The translations under genes were made by a program, and so were the position numbers. Positions 11,868 through 19,800 of a stretch of 23,901 bases of DNA are shown here, in pieces. The notes below the pieces were generated by a model. It did no database searches. It had not been told where the DNA came from and worked only from the letters and a program-made list of their open reading frames with translations. The first letter of the stretch is position 1; each line of letters begins with the position of its first letter. Origin of the DNA: a virus; the IMG/VR virus record IMGVR_UViG_3300025102_000288, positions 1-23,901 of that record, one strand, 5' to 3'.

Positions 11868-13411
11868 TAAAACACCTCTTTGTTTTCTTGAGCACCAAAA
11901 TCAGGAGCGTTGAGCTCCACGTTTACAGCATCAAAGGACGGTATCTGCCATACGCGGATAGGCCGTCTTTTGATAGCTAGAACTACACTTTCCCCACCCA
12001 TATCGCGCAGACGCTGCGCTATCTTGTGGCTCTTATACTCAAAAAACTTGTTGCGTTTTAGAAACGCATCAAAGTCTTTTAGTCGAAAGTATGTTTTTTG
12101 TTGTTCTTCATCGGTCCATGGACGCTTGAGTAATATCTCCTCTTTATCCTGTGCCTGTTGCATATGGCGGCAGAACTCCTCAAGGTAATCATAAAACTGG
12201 CCTGTAATACTGGCGTCCTGTGCTACCTCTATAATAGCGCTTTCATTGTCTTTCATCTCTTGCATCAAGCCCCCTATACGGTTTTCCCATAGGATCTTTG
12301 ATACAGAACGTGGCATGAAGTTTAGTTGCTCCATGCAAGAGCGTTGAAAGGTAGATTGATTAAGTAGCGCATCGGTGTCCATCTCCAGCGGCTCACCGTT
12401 TACATCAACAAACCACACAGGCGGTGTAGAGTTATATTTACGTAAGTTTGCAATTACAGCGCCCTGTACGGCTGCTCCTACACCGTGTTTACGTGTAAGG
12501 CATAGTGTTTTATTGCAATGCGCGTTGATGGGCGCGTCGCTACATTTGTACACGTAATCTTTCTTTTCAAGCTGCTTTGCTACAATGTTTACCTCATTTA
12601 GTGGCAGAGGCGGCTCTAAATACTCCATATTGTATTTCAATATCTCGGACTCCCAGCTGTCTGGGTAGGCCTTGCGTAGATAGACGCCCAAGTTAAATAG
12701 GCCATTGTTACGACCGCCCTCTGATATTTTGTTCTTTGCTAATATCTGTAGGCAAGGTGGTCCATCTGTAAGATGATGCTGTTCCGTATCGCCACCTATC
12801 TGTAGCTTGGTTACTTGCTCAGGGGTTTGCTTATATTGTTCATAGAGTTCTATAAACTCGTCTAAGGTGGCGCTGGTGCCATCATCTTTGATAGCATAAC
12901 GCAGACCGTCTTCACTATTGTAGTAAGGCAAGTTAAGAAAGTTGCCCACATCATCGCGGTCTAAATGTAATTTTATCTGCTTTGGAAAGATCTCACTGCC
13001 ACCATATCCTAGTGCAGCGGACACCTGTTGTAAGGTAAACTGCATATCCTTGGCGTCAATCCACTCTGTTGTAAATAAAAAACAGTGTGCCCCGCCTGAT
13101 TTGGATCGACATATAACCAGTGGCAGTTTAAGTTTTCTAATTTTATGTATTAGTGTTTTGTGGTCTAGGGGGTACTGATCAACATCAATACACCCCCAAA
13201 CACATCGGTTGTCTTCATTGATAGGTATGATACCAACAGCCCTACCTTTACCTGACAAGTGCCCTTCCCACAGATCCTTGGTCCGTGGTTCGCGTACTAT
13301 TGCAGCACGGCCCGTGTTCTTACCGTTTAGTTGCTTTTTATCTATCTTGAACGTGCCGTAGGCTAGTTGCAGACCGTTGAAGATTGCGGCAAATTTTTCT
13401 ATTGATGACAT
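11867..13411 (-). CDS. Archaeo-eukaryotic-type primase with Cys-rich C-terminal region
   Basis: A 514-residue AEP (PrimPol-type) primase. Motif I is CIDVDQ (D76, D78), motif II is SKSGGAH (S103 to H109), followed by the EIFPKQ segment (140-145) and GNFLNLPYY (156-164). Residues 218-310 contain PPC (C220), GRNN (233-236), and C290, C299, C304, a spacing that recalls the iron-sulphur C-terminal domain of the large primase subunit PriL; this is an inference. The C-terminal part (about 400-490) is helical with a basic end. M5 at ATG 13411 has GGGAG at 7 nt and is chosen over ATG 13423. It makes primers for PolA. A hairpin and a short frame precede the start. Confidence 0.9.
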   Translation of the reverse strand: MSSIEKFAAIFNGLQLAYGTFKIDKKQLNGKNTGRAAIVREPRTKDLWEGHLSGKGRAVGIIPINEDNRCVWGCIDVDQYPLDHKTLIHKIRKLKLPLVICRSKSGGAHCFLFTTEWIDAKDMQFTLQQVSAALGYGGSEIFPKQIKLHLDRDDVGNFLNLPYYNSEDGLRYAIKDDGTSATLDEFIELYEQYKQTPEQVTKLQIGGDTEQHHLTDGPPCLQILAKNKISEGGRNNGLFNLGVYLRKAYPDSWESEILKYNMEYLEPPLPLNEVNIVAKQLEKKDYVYKCSDAPINAHCNKTLCLTRKHGVGAAVQGAVIANLRKYNSTPPVWFVDVNGEPLEMDTDALLNQSTFQRSCMEQLNFMPRSVSKILWENRIGGLMQEMKDNESAIIEVAQDASITGQFYDYLEEFCRHMQQAQDKEEILLKRPWTDEEQQKTYFRLKDFDAFLKRNKFFEYKSHKIAQRLRDMGGESVVLAIKRRPIRVWQIPSFDAVNVELNAPDFGAQENKEVF

Positions 13412-13473
13412 ACTTTCTCCCATAAGGTGGGGCGATGGACTAATATCTTTAAATCCTCTGTTCGGAAAACCAT
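13399..13473 (-). CDS. Possible 24-aa leader peptide before the primase
   Basis: A short frame from ATG 13473 to a TAG 13 bases inside the primase gene, preceded by AGGGG. Its start codon lies in one arm of a 10-bp stem. It could couple translation of the primase to a leader, but may be chance. Confidence 0.25.
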   Translation of the reverse strand: MVFRTEDLKILVHRPTLWEKVCHQ

Positions 13474-13479
13474 CACCCC
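13429..13479 (-). promoter_or_regulatory. Stem-loop in the primase leader
   Basis: GGGGCGATGG (13429-13438) pairs with CCATCACCCC (13470-13479): ten pairs with one U-G wobble in the minus-strand RNA, with a 31-nt loop. The downstream arm ends 18 nt before the primase ATG, so folding could affect ribosome access. No poly-T follows, so it is not a terminator. Confidence 0.5.
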
Positions 13480-13494
13480 TACGCGGCCGCCTCT

Positions 13495-14304
13495 TTAGAA
13501 CGGTATCTGATCTTTTTCGCCGCTCTTAACATCTTCATTCTCACGCTTAACTTCAACGTTGCCCGACTGGACACTCTCGGAGAATGATTTTGCCTGCTCA
13601 TATATAGCTAAGTTATTAGAAAATTGAGCTGGATCCTTCTTTTGCGTTTCCGCATCAAGGAGTGGACCATCTAGCTGCATTTCCCAGCCGTGCCATGAGC
13701 CTTTGTCATTAGACTCGGCTAACGTTTTAAGACGAAACTTGTACGCAAAACGTGCAAACCCATCTTTATTACACTGCGCCATAATCATGCTGTTAAACTT
13801 GCGTGATTTTTTAAGCTGCGTGGACTTCATGGGTATCAACGCTGTTTCGCCTTTTCCGTCCTCACCAATGACCAAGACAAAATGTTGATGCGTTTCTTCA
13901 ATATAGTCTCCACTACCGTCGGTGCAGTAGTCTTTATTGTCCTCTGTGGACCGTTTTGTCTCAGGACACTCCGCTTGTGTCTTATAGACCGTAGGAGCGC
14001 CGCTCCCTTGCCCTCTGGGGGCCCAACGGAGAAATTCACGCTGATAAGCTACCGGAACGACTACAATGCCTTCCTTACCGCTGTATAGCGCTTCTGTGAC
14101 ACTATTATATATGTCACCCTTTTTACCATCGAGCTTGTCCATCATTGGATCTACGCCAGATAGTATCTTAATAAACGGTAAGGCAAGATCATCTTTACCG
14201 ACGTTCTCGTTTCCCTTTCCCGCATCTTTTTGAAGTTGTGCAAAATCAAATGCGGCAACTTCTGTGGCCTTCTTTTCAGCCACGGCTTTGCTTGCTTCAG
14301 CCAT
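13495..14304 (-). CDS. SSB-like protein with acidic IPF tail
   Basis: A 269-residue protein. The N-terminal 30 residues are Ala/Lys-rich, the middle (about 45-220) has beta-strand segments consistent with an OB-like core, and the end is charged and finishes in GEKDQIPF, closely matching the DDDIPF tip by which bacterial SSBs recruit partner enzymes. It lies between the primase and a DUF7173-like gene, where a single-stranded DNA-binding protein is expected. ATG 14304 has AAAGGAG at 7 nt; the longer open frame upstream is only overlap with the previous gene. I infer an SSB role from tail and context; the core is not a classical SSB. Confidence 0.68.
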   Translation of the reverse strand: MAEASKAVAEKKATEVAAFDFAQLQKDAGKGNENVGKDDLALPFIKILSGVDPMMDKLDGKKGDIYNSVTEALYSGKEGIVVVPVAYQREFLRWAPRGQGSGAPTVYKTQAECPETKRSTEDNKDYCTDGSGDYIEETHQHFVLVIGEDGKGETALIPMKSTQLKKSRKFNSMIMAQCNKDGFARFAYKFRLKTLAESNDKGSWHGWEMQLDGPLLDAETQKKDPAQFSNNLAIYEQAKSFSESVQSGNVEVKRENEDVKSGEKDQIPF

Positions 14305-14887
14305 TTTTAGCTCCTTTAGCTTTAGTGATAATTGCTCTTTGACCAACATACGCCCCAAAGAGGTCCATGGGGAACTCGTCCCCGTTCTCCACACGTTCCT
14401 TAACAAAGGATCGTAAGGTGCTCGGTTCAATCTTTTCTGTTTGATCCGCGACAAAGCCTTCTTTTTCGGCAAAGGCCTTGAACGAAGACGCTTGATCATC
14501 TTCTCCGCGTCCAAACTGACAAGATATGATGTTTTTAATAATGTCGTCATAGCCATGCTCCCTAAGCCAATCATAAGCAGCTGGACGATTATCTACCTTA
14601 ATAGACGCGCCATACTGCGGTTTTATAGTTACTTTTGATCCGTCAAGAAGAGTAAACTCCATAGAGTTAGCTTCTGTCATCAATGCAGGTAAGTCTTCGT
14701 CTGTCATTTTTAACAGCTTCTTTTTTTCTTCTTTGAGCCGTTCTTCGAGCTCTTTCACAAAAGCATCTTGTTTTATGATAGCTTCGGCAAATCCAGTAAG
14801 CGTGGATAGGTCTTCATTATCTAACGTATGCTTGGAAAATAAGGAGCCTTGATTGGCGTCCTCTTGCAGTTTCTTCATTATGTCCAT
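14297..14887 (-). CDS. DUF7173-like phage protein, 196 aa
   Basis: First gene of the replication operon. A coiled-coil segment (about residues 35-62) is followed by a beta part (MEFTLLDGSKVTIKPQYGASI, about 78-97, quoted in two pieces: MEFTLLDGSKV and TIKPQYGASI) and the block WLREHGYDDIIKN (about 107-119), then FGRGED and a TLRSFVKER segment near the end. This order fits the DUF7173 family of phage proteins, which occur beside replication genes; the function is unknown. The ATG at 14887 has AAAGGA at 6 nt and lies 54 bp from a good -10 box. The stop overlaps the SSB-like gene start by 8 bp. Confidence 0.78.
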   Translation of the reverse strand: MDIMKKLQEDANQGSLFSKHTLDNEDLSTLTGFAEAIIKQDAFVKELEERLKEEKKKLLKMTDEDLPALMTEANSMEFTLLDGSKVTIKPQYGASIKVDNRPAAYDWLREHGYDDIIKNIISCQFGRGEDDQASSFKAFAEKEGFVADQTEKIEPSTLRSFVKERVENGDEFPMDLFGAYVGQRAIITKAKGAKNG

Positions 14888-14929
14888 ATATCGTCCTTTC
14901 TCTTTCGCGATTAAAAACCTTTTCAGGTC

Positions 14930-14957
14930 TTGACAATTCCATATATAAGCGTATAAA
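14930..14957 (+). promoter_or_regulatory. Sigma-70 promoter for the SNF2 helicase
   Basis: -35 TTGACA (14930-14935, perfect), 16-bp spacer, -10 TATAAA (14952-14957). The expected start lies about 15 bp before the SNF2 ATG, so the leader is very short. Confidence 0.8.
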
Positions 14958-14970
14958 TTCTTATAGTCAA
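14942..14970 (-). promoter_or_regulatory. Sigma-70 promoter for the replication operon
   Basis: Minus strand: -35 TTGACT (14965-14970), 17-bp spacer, -10 TATATA (14942-14947). It is interlocked with the plus-strand promoter: each -10 lies within the other's spacer and the two -35 boxes form the ends CTTGAC...GTCAAG. Confidence 0.78.
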
Positions 14971-14979
14971 GAGGTAAAA

Positions 14980-16428
14980 ATGAAAAAATATAAATTTAAA
15001 ACAAAACCATTTAAGCACCAGAGTAGAGCGCTTCGTGATTCGTGGGACGCAAAGTATTATGCACTATTTATGGAGATGGGTACAGGTAAATCGAAGGTGG
15101 CCATAGATACTATGGGGGCCTTGTATACAGAGGGTAAACTAAACGCCGCGCTAATTATATCGCCCAAGGGTGTATATGATAACTGGGTGCAAGGCGAGAT
15201 ACCGACACACCTATCGGATAAAATAGAGACAAACATAGTACGCTGGCAGCCGTCTAGCGCACAGTGGTTTCAAAAACAAATGAGAACACTTGTGTACGAA
15301 AAGTTTGATGGCCTAAAGATATTTGTTATGAACACAGAGGCGCTGTCCACGCCACGTGGAGCTCAAGCAGCGTTTACTTTCTTAGAGGCAAACGATGAAA
15401 ACATTGTGATTGTTGATGAGAGCACATCTATAAAAAATAGATCCGCTAACCGCACAAAGAATATCATGCAGCTGAAAAGCTTATCTAAATACCGACGTAT
15501 TCTTACAGGATCCCCAGTAACACGCAGTCCTATGGATTTATACAGTCAGTGTATGTTTTTGTCTGTGCTGGCCTTGAACTTTAAAAGTTTCTTTGCGTTT
15601 CAAAACCGATACGCACTGGTGCAAAAGCGCACTATGGGCCCACGGTCTTTCAATGAGATCGTGGGATACCGCCGGTTAGACGAGCTTAACAAGAAACTAG
15701 AGAGCTTTAGTAATCGTGTGCTGAAAGAAGATTGTCTGGATCTGCCAGATAAGATGTATACAAAGCGCCTTGTACCGTTGTCCGAGGAGCAAAACAAATC
15801 ATACAAAGAAATGAAACGGCTGGCTTTGACTAAGCTACACAATGGTGAGCTGGCCACGACACAAAGTGTGCTTACTCAGATTATGCGGCTGCAACAGATA
15901 TGCTGTGGTCACATACAGGATGATGAGGGTAATTTAGTGAGTTTCGCAAACGGGCGCCTGAAGGAGCTGCTCGATATATGTGAAGAAGTACAGGGAAAAG
16001 TTATCATTTGGGCGACATTTACATATGACATCCAACAGATAGCGAAAGCCCTGCGCGACCGCTTCGGGCCCGAAGCGGTTGCAACCTACTATGGTGAAAC
16101 CCCACAAGAGGAGCGCCAAGAGATTGTACGACGTTATCAAGATCTTGAAGATCCCCTGCGCTTCTTTGTGGGGCAACCAAGAACAGGGGGATACGGTATT
16201 ACTTTGACGGCAGCAAATACAGTGGTGTATTATAGCAACAGTTATGACTTAGAGATACGCTTGCAGTCCGAAGATAGAGCACACCGTATTGGTCAGACCA
16301 ATAAAGTTACGTACGTAGATATTATATCGCCGGATACGGTAGACGAGAAGATAGTTAAAGCACTTAAAGAAAAGATAAACTTAGCCCAACAGGTGTTAGG
16401 CGAAGACGCTAGGTCTTGGCTTTCTTAG
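14980..16428 (+). CDS. SNF2-like superfamily 2 helicase/translocase
   Basis: The only plus-strand gene. 482 residues with all SF2/SNF2 motifs: Walker A EMGTGKSK (32-39), DExx-type box VDES (145-148), motif III LTGSP (175-179), motif V GGYGITLTAAN (403-413) and motif VI QSEDRAHRIGQ (429-439), the latter typical of SNF2. Such phage proteins are ATP-driven DNA translocases thought to remodel replication or recombination intermediates. GAGG lies about 5 nt before the ATG. A 22-bp perfect palindrome sits at 16058-16079. The last 20 bp overlap the end of the minus-strand 41-residue gene. No terminator is visible after it. Confidence 0.95.
   Translation: MKKYKFKTKPFKHQSRALRDSWDAKYYALFMEMGTGKSKVAIDTMGALYTEGKLNAALIISPKGVYDNWVQGEIPTHLSDKIETNIVRWQPSSAQWFQKQMRTLVYEKFDGLKIFVMNTEALSTPRGAQAAFTFLEANDENIVIVDESTSIKNRSANRTKNIMQLKSLSKYRRILTGSPVTRSPMDLYSQCMFLSVLALNFKSFFAFQNRYALVQKRTMGPRSFNEIVGYRRLDELNKKLESFSNRVLKEDCLDLPDKMYTKRLVPLSEEQNKSYKEMKRLALTKLHNGELATTQSVLTQIMRLQQICCGHIQDDEGNLVSFANGRLKELLDICEEVQGKVIIWATFTYDIQQIAKALRDRFGPEAVATYYGETPQEERQEIVRRYQDLEDPLRFFVGQPRTGGYGITLTAANTVVYYSNSYDLEIRLQSEDRAHRIGQTNKVTYVDIISPDTVDEKIVKALKEKINLAQQVLGEDARSWLS
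16058..16079. repeat. 22-bp perfect palindrome in the SNF2 gene
   Basis: ACCGCTTCGGG joined directly to CCCGAAGCGGT, perfect dyad with no spacer. It encodes the stretch around RDRFGPEAV (about residues 359-367), between helicase motifs IV and V. No T-run follows. Confidence 0.9.
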
Positions 16429-16534
16429 TCTTTAGTACCGACCGAATAGTTTTGGCTTGCTTCGCGTGTAGCTTAGAAGCTTTGTTTAAGCCTTTCACTA
16501 CTTTCTTTAATTTTTTTTGATTATTTTTTTTCAT
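16409..16534 (-). CDS. Lysine-rich small phage protein, 41 aa
   Basis: A 41-codon frame. The peptide begins MKKNNQKKLKKVVKGLNKAS and continues with KLHAKQAKT, a basic amphipathic helix. I recall similar short Lys-rich peptides in marine phage genomes near virion genes. The ATG lies 5 bp after the stop of the 16540-16836 gene, and the gene ends inside the opposing SNF2 gene. It may bind DNA or a virion partner; no function is known. Confidence 0.6.
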   Translation of the reverse strand: MKKNNQKKLKKVVKGLNKASKLHAKQAKTIRSVLKTKKAKT

Positions 16535-16769
16535 TTTTTCTAGGTCGTCCTCTTTTTCGTTTTATTTTTGGCTCGGAGATCTTCTTTGGCCTTCCTCGCG
16601 ATTTGGGCTTGTCTGGTTTTGTTTTGAACTTTGGCTCGTTGTTCGAGGACGGTGAGGATTTGGATCTTCCTAGCAAATGGTTTATTAACTCTTTTAACTT
16701 TGCGAACAGTTGCTTGGGCATCTGCCACAGTGGCAAATTTAATAGAGACGGTGTCTTTGGGGTTTTCAT
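16521..16769 (-). CDS. Possible overprinted AT-hook protein, 82 aa
   Basis: An open frame overlapping 16540-16836 in another register. AAGGAG lies 11 nt before its ATG. The C-terminal half contains two canonical AT-hook cores, SRGRPKK (about residues 57-63) and KRGRPRK (about 72-78), in a Lys/Pro-rich tail. AT-hooks bind the minor groove of A/T-rich DNA. The overlapped 98-residue gene is more clearly real, and a Lys/Arg-rich frame can produce such motifs by chance, so this is a candidate only. Confidence 0.35.
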   Translation of the reverse strand: MKTPKTPSLLNLPLWQMPKQLFAKLKELINHLLGRSKSSPSSNNEPKFKTKPDKPKSRGRPKKISEPKIKRKRGRPRKNEKK

Positions 16770-16836
16770 CGGTATATAATCTCCTTCCTGACCCTTTTGG
16801 TTTCTTTCCAGTGCCTTTGAGGGGGTCTTTGCTCAT
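16540..16836 (-). CDS. Basic phage protein, 98 aa
   Basis: A 98-residue, very basic protein. DTVSIKFATVADAQATVRKV (about residues 28-47) forms a strand-helix block, followed by KPFARKIQILTVLEQRAKV and a long Lys/Arg-rich helix. I have seen this pattern in marine phage virion modules, without a named function. The ATG overlaps the stop of the 1571-residue gene (ATGA), and the 41-residue gene follows after 5 bp. Probably a DNA-associated or virion accessory protein. Confidence 0.72.
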   Translation of the reverse strand: MSKDPLKGTGKKPKGSGRRLYTDENPKDTVSIKFATVADAQATVRKVKRVNKPFARKIQILTVLEQRAKVQNKTRQAQIARKAKEDLRAKNKTKKRTT

Positions 16837-19800
16837 CCACGCAGGCTTCCTATACCTTCAATGAGCGCACGGTCCTCTGGAAATAAGGCGGCAAATCGCT
16901 TTCTAAAAGGCGCGTTTGCAGACGCGGTGTTTTGCACAGGGGGCGCTATGTTATTTAGTGAGGGGGACACAGAGGCTATGTTTGTCGTAGGCGCAGGCGC
17001 AGCGGCTGGGGCTTGACTTGTCTGTATAACGTCCGGTCTTACAAGAGTAGGTGTAACAGGTTCTGTTTCTCGTCCAATGACTTGAGGGGGATCTACGGGC
17101 ACTACAACATTTCTTTCTTCTTCCTCTTTTTTCTCTATAAAGTCCTCATAGCTTTGTGCTGAAATAAGACCAGAGCTAAACAAAAAGCTATTTAAGGCTT
17201 TTGGTAATTTAATTCGTTGTTGTCGGGTTATACCTTTTTCCATAAATAATTTGAAAGCACTTGGGTTAGTTACGGCCTCCAGTAATAAATCTTTTAAAGC
17301 CTCTGAGGGAACTTGAAACAAACGTTGATCTATCTCATCCGCTACAATAATTGGTTCTGCCAAGCCTTGGGATCGGCCCGGTATGAATTCTGTTACTTTG
17401 CCACCCGCGCTTAAACCAAAGAGGCGCACTATTTTTCTTAGTATCTCTCCACCTAATTCTTTCGGTAAAGGAGCTCCACTGGCCTGTCGAAGCTCAAGGT
17501 TGTCTGAGCCCATAAATCCTTTTTGAATACCAACGCTGTCATTCAACAAGCTGTTGAAGCGTATTGCTTCGGCGTTTGTAACCAATCCTTCTTGTCGCAT
17601 AATTTCAAGTATTGAGGGACCTCTTCCTTCAAAGGGGGACACTAAGTAATCTTGCATCTGCGCGAAATTTGTAAACTGTTTTCCTCCTTTGTCTGCTTTT
17701 CCCGTAGCATAATAATAAGCCTGCTCGAAAATAAGATCTTTTAAACCATTAGCGGCACCAGAAAATTTATTTTCTGCGCGAAAAGATTGTTTTATCAAAT
17801 TTCGTAACGCTTGCTCCGACCCTGTTTTACGATTTCCCGGTTCGCCGACTGTGCTTTTAACTATTTCGGTGGCATTACCGTCTAAAAAATTAGAAAGGCT
17901 AATTGTGTTTTTAAGTTTCTTTTGATAAACACCTTGACGGGCAATGCCTTTTCCTAAAGGGCTAATGCCTGTTTCAGTAATTCTTGGATCACCTGTTTTA
18001 GCAATAAGAGTATCAAAGGCATTTTGCGCCTTTTCTACGGTTTCTATATCACGCATAAACTCAGGGAATTTTTCTGTGCCATCCTCGTTGTATAAAACAA
18101 CCTTAAACTCCTCTTTAAATCTGTTCAAAGACGTTGCGTTTACACGACCCGTGTTTGGATCAATAGTTTTCTTTGCAGCCACTCGTAGAAGATCACTCTG
18201 AGCTGCTCGTAAACTACCCACTTGTGCTATTGTGAATTCATTAAAATTTTCGCCAGCTACATTGTCTGCTAAAAATGTCATAGCTTTTTGTAATTGATCG
18301 TACTTTAAAGCTGTAGAGTCTCCACCTCCAGTAAAAATTTTCTTATGAGCGAGTTCTGGAATATTAAACATTCCGCCTAATCTATCTTTTGCCACCATCG
18401 CGTTTGGAAAAGCGCGCGTAAAAACATCATTAAGTGCTTTTGAAAATATAAAAGCATTGCGTAATTTTTTTTGATCATCCGATAGTGCGGCTAAAGCTTT
18501 TCCATCAGGTGCATCGCCACCGACTTTAATGCCAAAATCATCTTTAATCGCGTCCGCGAGCTCCCCTAGAACTCTAGCTGCATTCAAATCTTGTGTACCA
18601 CCAAGGGCTGTTTTTTGTTTCATTAAAGTAAGAAGAATACTTCGGGCACGCATACCCTCCTTAACAGTTATTTCTTCAGGAGCCACGTCTGTAGTTTGCG
18701 CAGTGAAATTATTTTTTGCATTTATTAAGTTAAGTTCATTATTTAAAATCTTTGCTTTTTCTTTAAGAATATTTAGAACTCTATTTTTTCTTATACCCGG
18801 AAACTTTTCTTGTCCATTTGTAGCGCTTTGAATTAAAAACCCCACGTTTTGATCTTCTGGATTTATATATCCGGTGCTTCTGCTCGGATCAATGAAGGGT
18901 CTTTCAAAACCCGCTATGTGTTTTTGTATTTCTTCCAGCTGTACTCTAAGTTTTTCCGCTGGAGGCAGATCATCAAAATTTTCAACTGTTCGCACTTTTG
19001 AAGCACGTTGAAAATCACGATCGTAATTAAATGTGGTGGCCGCTGTAATTTTATCATCATCAAATAATTCAGGCCGATTACTTTTTAACTTTAAAAGTTT
19101 TTCAAGTGACTTTATGTGTTGATTTAATAGTTTAAAGGTATCGCCTCTAACTTTTGTTTTAAGGCGTTTGTCAGGATTTTCTTTTATTTGTTGCGCAAAG
19201 ACTTCATCTAAGGTTTCTGGTCCCAAAGTTTTTAAAGAATCAATAGTTTCTGCAAGTTCTTTTGTAGTTTGCATATCGTAAAAACTTGATTCTGTTCCTA
19301 AAAACTGCTCAAGGGTAAGATCGTTGGCGTCTCTTCTTATAAAAATACCACTTCGTTTTGCTTTTGGGCTAAATACCTCAGAAAATTTAGTCATAACATT
19401 AAACTCAAATGGTTTATCGTTAACTAATTTTGTAAACATTTCTTGATAAAAATTTAAAGGGTTATCAAATCTTGCTTGATCTTTAGAACCACCAAAAGTC
19501 ACAGAGTCTGGATCATCCAATACGTCTCTAAGTTCTGGATTGTCTCTTAATAATTCTCGCTTATTTATATTCTCTAAGGCGTCCAATTCATCATTAAAAA
19601 GTTTTTTTAAGTCATCAAAGGCCGCAAAATAACCCTTTCGCTGCATTAAAAAACTTTCTAAAGGCATATTTGGTTGACTACCTATACCTATGTCTCCAAC
19701 TTCGGCGCTAAGAGGCTTATTTAAGAAATTATAATTACCTTCCTCTATAATTCTGTTTACAAAGGCAACATCGTTTGGGTAAATAGCATTTATTTCACTA

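Noticed and set aside
14305-14574. Longer form of the SSB-like protein starting at 14574
   Set aside because: The upstream part is out-of-frame overlap with the DUF7173-like gene; ATG 14304 has a near-perfect ribosome site.
16058-16079. Palindrome as a transcription terminator
   Set aside because: No T-run on either strand and it lies in the middle of a helicase gene.
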